A stretch of 45,915 bases of DNA from Rhizobiaceae bacterium CPCC 101076. GTDB taxonomy: Bacteria > Pseudomonadota > Alphaproteobacteria > Rhizobiales > Methylopilaceae. Shown here in pieces: positions 1 to 8,123 of the stretch. The number at the start of each line of letters is the position of its first letter. Position 1 is the first letter of the stretch. The notes beneath the pieces were generated by a model that saw only the letters and a list, made by a program, of their open reading frames with translations, searched no databases and had not been told where the DNA came from. Position numbers and translations under genes: made by a program. The DNA is taken from positions 1 to 45,915 of the forward strand of contig QDFX01000022.1 of NCBI GenBank assembly GCA_003347645.1. Direction: 5' to 3'.

Positions 1-37
1 TCCAAAAATCACCTTGATAAACTAGACGTTCGGGCGT

Positions 38-115
38 CGGAGCGTAGCGCAGCCCGGTTAGCGCACTAGTCTGGGGGACTAGGGGTCGTGGGTTCGAATC
101 CCGCCGCTCCGACCA
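38..115 (+). tRNA. tRNA-Pro (anticodon GGG)
   Basis: Complete cloverleaf. The acceptor stem CGGAGCG (38-44) pairs with CGCTCCG (105-111), followed by discriminator A112 and an encoded CCA (113-115). The anticodon stem CTAGT/ACTAG (66-70/78-82) closes a seven-base loop with GGG at 73-75, which reads proline codon CCC. The T-arm contains the usual GGTTCGAATCC. The gene lies just upstream of the channel gene, on the same strand. Confidence 0.97.
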
Positions 116-135
116 TTTCATTTCACGGGGGCACA

Positions 136-984
136 ATGGCGCGCGCTCAAACCACGCCTGTCTCGTTCCGCACCCGCCTCGCAGACTTCCTGGAATCATC
201 GCCGGCCCAGACCGGGATCATCGCGCTGATCCTGGTGAACGCGGTCATTTTCGGCCTGGAGACGATCCCGCCGGTCATGGCGGCGATAGGGCCCGTGCTC
301 TATGCGCTCGACCACGCGATCCTCATGGTCTTCGTCGTAGAGATCGCGGCTCGCCTGTTTGCATTCGGTTCGCGCTTCTTTCGCGATCCCTGGTCGGTGT
401 TCGATCTCGCAGTGATCGGCATCGCTCTTTTGCCCGCGACGGGCAGCCTATCCGCGCTCCGCGCCCTGCGTGTCATGCGGGTGCTGCGCCTCGTCTCGGC
501 AATGCCGGCGCTTCGGTCCGTGGTGGACGCGCTCCTGCGCGCCATGCCGGCGATGGGCTCGGTGGCGGCGCTTCTGGCGCTGGTTCTGTACGTGGGCGCC
601 GTGATCGCCACCAAGCTGTTCGGCGCGACGCATCCCGAATGGTTCGGCGATCTCGGCCGCTCGCTGCTAACCCTGTTCCAGATCCTCACCCTGGAAGGCT
701 GGGCGGACATCATGCGCGATGTCGCGGAGCAGCATCGTTTTGCCTGGTTGTTCTTCGTACCCTTCGTGTTGATCGCGACCTTCGCGGTGCTCAATCTCGT
801 CGTCGCCGTCATCGTCGATTCCATGCAGAGCGGCGTCCGGGCCGCGGTGGCCGAGGAAGAGGAAGAGCGCGATGCCGAACTGCGCCGCGAGCTCGACCAT
901 GACCTTGGCGACGTCCTGCGGGAAATCCGGAAGGATCTCGCCGAGCTGAAGGCCTCGGTGTCCAGTGGACAATCCAAAGGCTGA
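136..984 (+). CDS. Single-domain voltage-gated cation channel (NaChBac/BacNav superfamily)
   Basis: 282-residue inner-membrane ion-transport protein with one six-helix domain, expected to work as a homotetramer. The S4 segment carries Arg at residues 109, 112, 115 and 118, exactly every third position. The pore helix runs into the filter TLEGWAD (185-191), where NaChBac-type sodium channels have TLESW. After S6 (about 206-228) comes an acidic, charged tail (240-275) that looks like the C-terminal coiled-coil neck. I chose ATG 136 because the longer reading from 88 would start inside the tRNA. The stop codon overlaps the murJ start by one base, so the two are probably co-transcribed. Family assignment is firm. 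Ion selectivity is uncertain, see findings. Confidence 0.9.
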   Translation: MARAQTTPVSFRTRLADFLESSPAQTGIIALILVNAVIFGLETIPPVMAAIGPVLYALDHAILMVFVVEIAARLFAFGSRFFRDPWSVFDLAVIGIALLPATGSLSALRALRVMRVLRLVSAMPALRSVVDALLRAMPAMGSVAALLALVLYVGAVIATKLFGATHPEWFGDLGRSLLTLFQILTLEGWADIMRDVAEQHRFAWLFFVPFVLIATFAVLNLVVAVIVDSMQSGVRAAVAEEEEERDAELRRELDHDLGDVLREIRKDLAELKASVSSGQSKG

Positions 985-2516
985 TGGCGATGTGGCGCAG
1001 CATTGCGTCCGTTGGCGGGCTGACCCTCGTCTCGCGCCTGTTCGGCTTCATCCGTGACGTCGCGATGGCTCCGTTGCTCGGCGCGGGCCCGCTGTCCGAC
1101 GCGTTCATGGTCGCGTTCCGGCTGCCGAACCATTTCCGCGCGATCTTCGCCGAGGGTGCCTACAACGCCGCGTTCGTGCCCCGTTACTCGGCTGTGCTGA
1201 CCGAACGCGGCGCCGAGGAAGCGAAACGTTTCGCCGGTGCGATCCTGACGCTGACCTTGATCGTCCAGCTCATCCTGATGGCGCTCGCATTCGCGGCGAT
1301 GCCACTACTCGTTCGGCTGCTTGCCCCGGGTTTCGTCGACGATCCCGCCCAGTTTTCGACGACGATCGATCTCACGCGGATCACCTTTCCCTATCTCGCG
1401 CTGATCGCCGTCGCGACGCTCGTCTCCGGCATGCTCAATGCCCATGAACGGTTTGCCGCCGCCGCGGCGTCGCCGATCCTGCTGAACATCTTCATGATCG
1501 GCGCGCTGTTCCTGACGCCGTATTTCCCGACCGCGGCCCATGCGCTCGCCTGGGGCGTGACTTTGTCCGGTTTCGGCCAGCTCCTCTGGGTCATGCTCGA
1601 TCTGCGCCGGACGGGCCAGACGCTCGGCTTCGTCCGCCCCTCGATGACTGAGGACATGCGGAAATTCCTGAAGGCGTTCGGGCCGGCGACGATCGGCTCG
1701 GCCGGCGTACAGATCGCGATGTTCGCCGACACTATCATCGCCAGCTTCCTGCCGTCGGGCTCGGTGTCCTATCTCTATTACGCCGACCGGCTCTACCAGC
1801 TCCCGCTTGCGGTCATCGGCATCGCCGTCGGCGTCGTGCTGCTGCCGGCGCTGTCGCGCCGCGTCGCGGCGGGAGACGAGGAGGGCGCCCGGCGTGGACT
1901 CAACCGGGCGCTGGAAGGCATCGTCGCCCTGACCCTTCCATGCGTGGTCGTCTTCCTGCTGGCGGCCGAACCGGTGATGGCGGTGCTGTTCGGGCGAGGG
2001 GCGTTCGATGCGAATGCGGTCGCGGGTTCCGCTCGCGCGCTCGAAGCCTACGCGATTGGTCTCACCGCGGTGGTCGCGCTGCGTGCCCTGACGCCCGCAT
2101 TCCACGCGCGCGGCGACACCGCGACGCCGGTCAAGGTGCTGGCGATCTCGATCACCATCAACGTGCTTCTGAAGATCGTTTTGATGGGACACCTCGCGAG
2201 TGCGGGCCTTGCGCTCGCGACGTCGGTCGGCGCGTGGATCAATGCGATCCTTCTCGCGATCCTGCTCGCAAGGCGCGGGATGTTCGCAGCCGACCAGAGG
2301 CTCGTCCGGGTTCTTCTGCTATCGATTGCCGCCTCCTTCGCGATGGCGGCCGTCTTAGTCGGGCTTGAGCCGCAAATGGCCCGCCTGCCCAATCTGATCC
2401 CCTCCTTACCCGACCTTCTCCCGACTGCGGTCAGGCTCGGGCTGGCGGCGATCGCTTATCTCGCCGTGGGCGCGATAGGCTGGCGACTGATCCGCAGAAA
2501 CCTTCAGTCGGAATGA
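984..2516 (+). CDS. murJ: Lipid II flippase MurJ (MviN family)
   Basis: 510-residue polytopic membrane protein of the MOP superfamily, expected to flip lipid-linked peptidoglycan precursor across the inner membrane. The N-terminus (around residues 5-45, with RLFGFIRDVAMAPLLGAG) and the segment FRAIFAEGAYNAAFVPRYS (51-69) are characteristic of MurJ, including the conserved arginines. About 14 hydrophobic helices are visible and the length is normal for the family. Its ATG overlaps the TGA of the channel gene, suggesting translational coupling. No partner genes for cell-wall synthesis are adjacent. Confidence 0.96.
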   Translation: MAMWRSIASVGGLTLVSRLFGFIRDVAMAPLLGAGPLSDAFMVAFRLPNHFRAIFAEGAYNAAFVPRYSAVLTERGAEEAKRFAGAILTLTLIVQLILMALAFAAMPLLVRLLAPGFVDDPAQFSTTIDLTRITFPYLALIAVATLVSGMLNAHERFAAAAASPILLNIFMIGALFLTPYFPTAAHALAWGVTLSGFGQLLWVMLDLRRTGQTLGFVRPSMTEDMRKFLKAFGPATIGSAGVQIAMFADTIIASFLPSGSVSYLYYADRLYQLPLAVIGIAVGVVLLPALSRRVAAGDEEGARRGLNRALEGIVALTLPCVVVFLLAAEPVMAVLFGRGAFDANAVAGSARALEAYAIGLTAVVALRALTPAFHARGDTATPVKVLAISITINVLLKIVLMGHLASAGLALATSVGAWINAILLAILLARRGMFAADQRLVRVLLLSIAASFAMAAVLVGLEPQMARLPNLIPSLPDLLPTAVRLGLAAIAYLAVGAIGWRLIRRNLQSE

Positions 2517-2605
2517 TTTTTCCTCGAGATTAACAGTGTTTCAGCGTTGAACTTGTAAACTCCCGTCGATCGATAGAATTTTCGGCGAATATTCGGGAGG
2601 CGTTC
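2517..2605 (+). promoter_or_regulatory. Intergenic leader upstream of the methyltransferase gene
   Basis: 89-base gap that is more AT-rich than its neighbours, with TTGTAA (near 2554) and TAGAAT (near 2575) as possible but poorly spaced promoter elements. A clear ribosome binding site GGGAGG at 2595-2600 lies five bases before the GTG start at 2606. The promoter reading is a guess; the ribosome binding site is clear. Confidence 0.35.
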
Positions 2606-3409
2606 GTGTCCGCTGTTTCAAAATTCGACGTTGCCGATGATGTCGCGCACCCTGAGGTTAGCGCGAATTCCTCTCTTCGCAGCGTCATCGAGGCGTCCGG
2701 ATACCGTCCTTATGGCGACTGGTGCTGGGACGGCTACAAGCCGACCATCGTGGCTTTGGCCAAGGCCTACGGCCTGACGCGCCTGCTCGAAATCGGCGGC
2801 GGCCGCGATCCGTCGTTTTCTCCTGAAGAGGCTGCCGAGCACGGCTTTCAGGTGACGATCAACGACATCTCGTCGGTCGAACTCGAGAACATGAAGGCCA
2901 ATTTCGGCACGGCCTGTTTCGATGTCTCCGGCGACATCAGCTCGACCGGCATCGCCAAGGGCGCCTACGATCTCGCTTATTCCCGGATGGTCTTCGAACA
3001 CGTGAAGGACGTCGAGCAGGCCTGGACCAATCTTTACCAGCTGCTCGCTCCCGGTGGCGTCGCCATCGCCTTCTACCCGACGCTCTATTGCCCGCCCTTT
3101 GTCGTGAACAAGTTCATCCCCGAGAGCGTGTCCTCGGCCATTGTCAACCTGCTCTACAAGCACCGCACTGCAGACGAGGATCCGAAATTCCCCGCCTTCT
3201 ATGACCATTGCTATGGCGCGCCGGGTCTGGTCGAGCCGATGCTGCGTGACATCGGCTATCGCGATGTCGCGGTGATGCCGTTCTACGGGCACGAGTATTT
3301 CATCAATATTCCGGTCGTGCGCGAGATCGACGCTCTGGTCAGTAATCTTGCCCGCCGCACCAATTTCGGCCGGCTGTCCGCTTACGCCTATGCGGTGGTC
3401 CGGAAATAG
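2606..3409 (+). CDS. Class I SAM-dependent methyltransferase
   Basis: 267 residues. Motif I is LLEIGGGRDPS (60-70), the acidic motif II region is TINDISS (about 88-94), and the post-motif stretch YSRMVFEHVKD carries the His/Glu pattern common in small-molecule and sugar methyltransferases of the Methyltransf_11 type. The start is GTG 2606, supported by GGGAGG five bases upstream. Its 3' end overlaps the 3' end of the convergent polymerase/ligase gene by 22 bases. The position at the edge of an exopolysaccharide locus suggests methylation of a sugar or lipid-linked saccharide, but the substrate cannot be read from sequence. Confidence 0.8.
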   Translation: MSAVSKFDVADDVAHPEVSANSSLRSVIEASGYRPYGDWCWDGYKPTIVALAKAYGLTRLLEIGGGRDPSFSPEEAAEHGFQVTINDISSVELENMKANFGTACFDVSGDISSTGIAKGAYDLAYSRMVFEHVKDVEQAWTNLYQLLAPGGVAIAFYPTLYCPPFVVNKFIPESVSSAIVNLLYKHRTADEDPKFPAFYDHCYGAPGLVEPMLRDIGYRDVAVMPFYGHEYFINIPVVREIDALVSNLARRTNFGRLSAYAYAVVRK

Positions 3410-4638
3410 GATCCGGACTGCTGCTGGTATTTGCTGACGGCGGCGATGAAGCCCCAGGTGAGGCCGAGCAGCAGGAAGAAGTGACGCCAGTGGTCGGTGT
3501 CGATGATGAAGCCCTGCAGCGATAGCACGGTGAACGTCGCCAGCACTGCGCCGAACGGCAGCCGGTATGGGCTCGGCTTGAACAACGCCTTGTAGCCGAC
3601 CGCCCAGGTCAGCACGATCGTCGCCGCGTAGCTGAAGCCGCCGAGCCAGCCATACGAGAAAAACGCGTTCATGAAGACATTGTGCGGGTCGGCCTCGAAG
3701 ATGCGTGCGAACGCGTGCGGGCCGATCCCGAGCGGGTTGTCCATGATATAGGCGAGGCCGCGCGCCTGGTTGGCGAAGCGGCCGCTATCCGAGACGTCGT
3801 AGTCCTGCTCGAGACTGGCGCGGATCTCGAAGACCTTGCTGATGGCGGGAATGCTGAGCAGGGCGACGAGGCCGAGCGCCACCGACACACCCCCGGCGAT
3901 GCTGACGACCATCACTCGAAGCCGAAGCCGCGCCGAGTTCGAGAAGATCAGCAGGAAGAGCACCGCGAGCGCGCTCGACAGGACGACGTGCGTCCAGGCC
4001 GCGCGCGAGAAGCTGAGAAAGAGGCCGATCAGCGTGATCATGTAGGGCAGCGACAGGATCATGATCGTCCGGGCGCGCCCGAGCAGCATGTCCTGCAGCA
4101 TCAGGACGAGGGGCAGGACCAGGAATGGCGAATAGACATTGGGGTCCTTGAAGAAGGCTTTGGCGCGGCTGTAAAGCGTCAGAAGCTCGCTCGTGCCGGC
4201 GACATTGAAATAACCCACTATTCCAAAGACGGCGGCGACCATCGCTGTGGCGATATAGGCGGTCTTGATGATCGCGAACCGTTCGAGCGTGTGCTCGGTC
4301 AGCAGCGCCGCGTAGAAAACGGCGTTGCCGAGCATGAAGGCCGAGATCAACACATATTCGACCGTGCCCTCATATTGCAGCACGCGCGTCGCGGCCATTG
4401 CCCCGCCGATATTGAACAGGACGAGCAGGATGACGAGAGGCATGGCCGTGGCGTGCAGCCTCAGCCCGGCCAGCATGAAAAAGAGAAGCGTTGGAATGAA
4501 CATCGCCTCATAGGGCGAAGGCTCGATCAGAACGAAGCTGCCGCTGAAGACGAACAGCCAGAGCATGAACCGGGCAAGGCCTTCCCGCGAGACCGCCAGT
4601 CGCGGCGCGGCGATGCCGGTTGCGTGCGTTGCGCTCAA
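3388..4638 (-). CDS. O-antigen ligase / Wzy-type polysaccharide polymerase-like membrane protein
   Basis: 416-residue polytopic membrane protein with about ten to twelve helices and a large periplasmic loop (about 250-310) before the motif NPLGIGPHAF, where the Wzy_C/O-antigen-ligase domain usually carries its catalytic loop. Expected role: polymerisation of undecaprenyl-linked repeat units, or ligation of the polymer. The reading frame opens with TTG at 4638, overlapping the TGA of the preceding glycosyl-phosphotransferase gene (TTGA), so coupling is plausible. No strong ribosome binding site is visible, and a start further in is possible. It is last in the leftward operon Wza-GT4-primer-Wzy. 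Confidence 0.75.
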   Translation of the reverse strand: MSATHATGIAAPRLAVSREGLARFMLWLFVFSGSFVLIEPSPYEAMFIPTLLFFMLAGLRLHATAMPLVILLVLFNIGGAMAATRVLQYEGTVEYVLISAFMLGNAVFYAALLTEHTLERFAIIKTAYIATAMVAAVFGIVGYFNVAGTSELLTLYSRAKAFFKDPNVYSPFLVLPLVLMLQDMLLGRARTIMILSLPYMITLIGLFLSFSRAAWTHVVLSSALAVLFLLIFSNSARLRLRVMVVSIAGGVSVALGLVALLSIPAISKVFEIRASLEQDYDVSDSGRFANQARGLAYIMDNPLGIGPHAFARIFEADPHNVFMNAFFSYGWLGGFSYAATIVLTWAVGYKALFKPSPYRLPFGAVLATFTVLSLQGFIIDTDHWRHFFLLLGLTWGFIAAVSKYQQQSGSYFRTTA

Positions 4639-6173
4639 TAGGCGCTCTTTGAGTTCAGCAGCGACAGCGGCGTCTTCAGCAGGATCTTGATGTCGAACAG
4701 GACCGACCAGTTCTCAATGTAATAGAGATCGTGCTCGACGCGCTGCTGGATCTTCTCCTGCGTGTCGGTCTCTCCGCGCCAGCCGCAGATCTGCGCCCAG
4801 CCGGTGATGCCGGGCTTCACGCGATGGCGCGCGAAATAGCCGTCGACGGCCTCGTCGTAGAGACGGTCTTCCGCCTTGGCGTGGATCGCGTGCGGACGGG
4901 GGCCGACGAGCGAGAGATTGCCTTTCCACACGACGTTCAGAAGCTGTGGCAGCTCGTCGATGCTGGTGCGGCGGATGAAATGGCCGATGCGGGTGACGCG
5001 CGGATCGTTGACCTGGACGAGCCTCGACGCGGTCGGGTCAGTATGCTCGGTATACATCGAGCGGAACTTGAAGACCTCGATCAGCTCGTTGTTGAAGCCG
5101 TAGCGCTTCTGCCGGAAGAAGATCGGGCCGCGTGAATCCAGCTTGATCGCGACCGCGGTCGCCAGCATCACCGGGGACAGGCAGATCAGCGCGATCGCGC
5201 CGACGACACGGTCGAACATCGCCTTGATCACCACGTCCCAGTCGGCGATCGGGCGGTCGAAGATGTCGATGACCGGAATCGAGCCGAGATAGGAATAAGA
5301 GCGCGGCCTGAATTGCAGCTTGTTGGTATGCGCCGACAGCCGGATGTCGATCGGCAGAATCGACAGCTTCTTGAGCATTTCGAGGATGCGCCCCTCGGCC
5401 GTGATCGGCAGGGTGAATATCACGAGATCGAGCCGTGTGCGGCGCGCGAATTCGACGAGATTATTGACGGTGCCGAGCTTCGGCAGGCCGGCGACAGTGT
5501 CCGGCGAGCGTTCGTCGGTGCGGTCGTCGAACACGCCGCAAATGTCGACGTCGCTCATCGTATCAGCCTGGATGGCGTTGATCAGGTTCTCGGCGGCCGG
5601 GCCGCCGCCGACGATCGCCGTGCGCCGCTTGAGCCGTCCCGCGGCCGTCCAGTGCCGCACCACGGCGCAGACGATTCCTCGCCCGGCGATAAGCGCGATG
5701 ACACCGCAGGACCACCAGGCCAGCATCCAGCTCGGTCCGGGCGTCGTATAGCCGAGCGCGGCGAAGAGAACCCAGGGCGCGGCGACCGCGACCGTCCATG
5801 CGCAGGCGAGTCGAATGGCCTGAGCGCTCAGGTTGCGGAACATCGGCACCGAATAGAGATGCGCGGCCTCGAACAGGACGATGGCGGTGATCGTCACGGC
5901 GGGAAGCAGCAGCGCCTCGAGCCAGAACCATTCGCTTGAACCGGAGAACAGCGAAAGGGCAACCACGCCGACCAGAAACAGGCCGATCGCCTCGCCGAAC
6001 CTGACGAGGCCGGTGATGATGATGGGGGAATAGGTTGCCGGAACCGGAGTGCTGGCGATCATTTCGGCCAGAGGCGACAGGGCCGTCGGCTTGCCGGTTT
6101 CGAAAGTCTGCGCGGATGGCGCCACGGAACGGTTTCGCCCAGCGTTTCTTCTTTCGATGTCGGCAATACTCAT
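4635..6173 (-). CDS. Undecaprenyl-phosphate sugar phosphotransferase (initiating glycosyl-1-phosphate transferase, WcaJ/ExoY-like)
   Basis: About 512 residues. There is an N-terminal block of four to five membrane helices, a central Rossmann-like CoA_binding_3 region beginning with [10 protein letters not shown], and a C-terminal bacterial sugar transferase domain with [20 protein letters not shown], the [14 protein letters not shown] segment and SLVGPRPHA. These are the hallmarks of polyisoprenyl-phosphate hexose-1-phosphate transferases that start repeat-unit synthesis at the inner membrane. I prefer the ATG at 6173 (MSIADIERR). The frame stays open upstream to ATG 6218 and TTG 6254, but neither has a good ribosome binding site. 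It follows the GT4 gene and is coupled to the Wzy-like gene. Confidence 0.9.
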   Translation of the reverse strand: MSIADIERRNAGRNRSVAPSAQTFETGKPTALSPLAEMIASTPVPATYSPIIITGLVRFGEAIGLFLVGVVALSLFSGSSEWFWLEALLLPAVTITAIVLFEAAHLYSVPMFRNLSAQAIRLACAWTVAVAAPWVLFAALGYTTPGPSWMLAWWSCGVIALIAGRGIVCAVVRHWTAAGRLKRRTAIVGGGPAAENLINAIQADTMSDVDICGVFDDRTDERSPDTVAGLPKLGTVNNLVEFARRTRLDLVIFTLPITAEGRILEMLKKLSILPIDIRLSAHTNKLQFRPRSYSYLGSIPVIDIFDRPIADWDVVIKAMFDRVVGAIALICLSPVMLATAVAIKLDSRGPIFFRQKRYGFNNELIEVFKFRSMYTEHTDPTASRLVQVNDPRVTRIGHFIRRTSIDELPQLLNVVWKGNLSLVGPRPHAIHAKAEDRLYDEAVDGYFARHRVKPGITGWAQICGWRGETDTQEKIQQRVEHDLYYIENWSVLFDIKILLKTPLSLLNSKSAY

Positions 6174-6268
6174 GACAGACCTGCACAGACCCAGACGCGG
6201 TTCGGGACGGGGCATCATCGCCAAGAGGGGTGGAAGAAGGCTTAATAGGGACAATTAAACGCTTATTC

Positions 6269-7420
6269 TCAGGTCCTGTAGGTCAGGGCCTCGCGGTATC
6301 CGGATAGTACTCCGGCGACCATTTCCGAGATCGAGAAATTCTCGCGGACATAGCCAGCCAATGCTTCCGCCTGCTCGGTCTTTTCCGGGGCGGGCATCGA
6401 CAGAAGCTGCTCGATCGCGTCGGCGAGCGCTTCGCTGTCATCAGGCGGGACGAGCCGATCCGCGAACGGTCCGAAGATTTCGGGAATGCCGCCGACATTG
6501 GTTGCGACGAGTGGATGCGCGGCGGCGGTTGCTTCGATGACGACGTAAGGCAGGCTTTCCGCGCGCGACGGCACGATCATCAGGCCGGCCTGGCCGAGAG
6601 CCTCCCGGATCGGCTGGGGAGGGGAGAAGCGGACCTGGTTTCCAAGTCCGAGTTCGGCAACGAGGTCATGTAATTGCCGCTCGTCCGGCCCCGCTCCGAC
6701 GATCAGAAGGGACAGTTCCCGGCCGCCGGCCGCGATCTGCGCCACGGCCCGCAGCAAGACGTCGATCCCCTTCAGCACGCGCAATTCGCCGATGTAGAGC
6801 AGGTCGCCAGCGTCTTGTTCGAGCGGCACCGGCTTGAATTCGGCGGTGCTGACACCATTGCGGACGACCCGTATGCGCTGGGACGCCTTCTCGCCGATCA
6901 CTGGCCTCGCCAGCCGGGCGATATAGTCGCTTTCGATGAGGAAGATATCGGTCGAGCGCGCCAACATGGTTTCAGCAGCCATATAGGCACGGGCGCTGAC
7001 GGATTTGGTCGTGTAGTGGAAGCTGCCGCCATGCGGCGTGTAGACCGTCGCGGGCCAGTTCCGGTCGATCAATCTGGGTACCCGGGCATAGGCACCGCCC
7101 TTAGAGCCGTGTCCGTGCACGATGTCGGGCTTCGCCTCTTCGACGAAAACGCGAACCGCGCGCGTCGCGGCAAGATCGGAGAGGCCCGGATTGCGGCCCA
7201 TCGCGATGCGTCTCAGGCCAAGATCGAGACGCGGTTTGAGTTCCTCCAAGGCCGTTGCAGCCCGCTCGCCGCCCGTGCTCGCATCACAGAGGATGCCGAC
7301 ATGGTGGCCGAGTTCGGCCTGGCCGCGTGCAACGTCGAGCACATGGCGAAAAAGCCCGCCGACGGGCGAGCGGAAGACGTGAACGATCCTGAGCGGCCGA
7401 TCGGTCGCGTGCTGCGTCAA
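6269..7420 (-). CDS. Family 4 glycosyltransferase
   Basis: 383-residue GT-B enzyme. The N-terminal half opens RIVHVFRSPVGGLFRHVLD, with the glycine-rich acceptor-side loop. The C-terminal half carries LLYIGELRVLKGIDVLLRA and the nucleotide-sugar-binding EX7E region PSRAESLPYVVIEA (about 292-305). Predicted to add a sugar to the lipid-linked repeat unit on the cytoplasmic face. Its ATG overlaps the stop of the Wza-like gene by four bases (ATGA), so it belongs to the leftward exopolysaccharide operon. Donor and acceptor are unknown. Confidence 0.88.
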   Translation of the reverse strand: MTQHATDRPLRIVHVFRSPVGGLFRHVLDVARGQAELGHHVGILCDASTGGERAATALEELKPRLDLGLRRIAMGRNPGLSDLAATRAVRVFVEEAKPDIVHGHGSKGGAYARVPRLIDRNWPATVYTPHGGSFHYTTKSVSARAYMAAETMLARSTDIFLIESDYIARLARPVIGEKASQRIRVVRNGVSTAEFKPVPLEQDAGDLLYIGELRVLKGIDVLLRAVAQIAAGGRELSLLIVGAGPDERQLHDLVAELGLGNQVRFSPPQPIREALGQAGLMIVPSRAESLPYVVIEATAAAHPLVATNVGGIPEIFGPFADRLVPPDDSEALADAIEQLLSMPAPEKTEQAEALAGYVRENFSISEMVAGVLSGYREALTYRT

Positions 7421-7986
7421 AACCAGCGTTCCTTGACGGTGACGGTGTCACCCGGCCGGATCAATGTCGTCATCGGCACTGTCATGCTTGTGACGCCGGT
7501 CTGGTCGCGACGGCTGAGTTCGACCTGCTTGCGGTAGGCACGCGGTGAGTAGCCGCCTGCAATCGCCACTGCCTGCTCGGCGGTCATGCCCGCGACGAAT
7601 GGATATTGTCCTGCCGCCGTCACTTCACCGAGGATGAAGAATGGCCGGTAACTCTCGATCTCAACAGAGACATTCGGCTCTCGAAGGTAGTCTTTCCGAA
7701 GCCTAGCCTCGATCGCGCCCTTCAACTCGAAAGGCGAGCGTCCACTTGCTTCGACCGGGCCGAGCAGCGGCATGGTGATCAACCCGCTCGGATCGACTTG
7801 GTAGGTCGCACTGAGATTCGCCTGGTTGAGAACGGTGATTCTCAACTTATCGCCGCTGCCGAGCAGATAGGGCGTGTCCACCATCGCGATCGCGAGCTCT
7901 GCTCCGCGCGGTTTTGGCGCGCAGCCCGCTATGAATCCAATGGTGACGAGGAGGAGCGGAATGACGGCCCAGCGGAAACGCGGCAT
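7417..7986 (-). CDS. Polysaccharide export outer-membrane lipoprotein (Wza/GumB-like OPX protein)
   Basis: 189 residues. The N-terminus is a lipoprotein signal with a hydrophobic stretch and lipobox IAGC, placing the acylated Cys at residue 22. A Poly_export domain follows (YLLGSGDKLRITVLNQ, then IDPSGLI-type repeats) and then one SLBB-like segment (FFILGEVTAAGQYPF). The length resembles short OPX proteins such as GumB rather than full-length Wza, so it lacks the long C-terminal barrel-forming region. It is the first gene of the leftward operon and sits divergently from the Wzc-like gene. Confidence 0.9.
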   Translation of the reverse strand: MPRFRWAVIPLLLVTIGFIAGCAPKPRGAELAIAMVDTPYLLGSGDKLRITVLNQANLSATYQVDPSGLITMPLLGPVEASGRSPFELKGAIEARLRKDYLREPNVSVEIESYRPFFILGEVTAAGQYPFVAGMTAEQAVAIAGGYSPRAYRKQVELSRRDQTGVTSMTVPMTTLIRPGDTVTVKERWF

Positions 7987-8123
7987 GACAGGCTTTCAGT
8001 AGCTTTTCTCTGATGCCGAGTTAGCCCCGTTATGGTTAACAAACCCTTGGTTCTTCCCGGGGTTAACCCGTTCGAAACCATAAGCCGCGACAACAGGCTG
8101 GGTCATTCGAGCAGGGGAGCGCC
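7987..8123. promoter_or_regulatory. Divergent promoter region between wza-like and wzc-like genes, with palindrome GGGTTAACCC
   Basis: 137-base spacer holding both promoters of the exopolysaccharide locus. A perfect ten-base palindrome GGGTTAACCC lies at 8060-8069, and a partial copy GGTTAAC lies at 8034-8040 on the same stretch. This looks like a tandem operator. The ribosome binding site AGGGGAG for the rightward gene lies at about 8113-8119. No regulator can be named from sequence. Confidence 0.5.

Noticed and set aside
1-120. tRNA-Pro as an integration site for a genomic island
   Set aside because: No integrase, no repeated 3' tRNA end further on, and the following genes (channel, murJ) look native.
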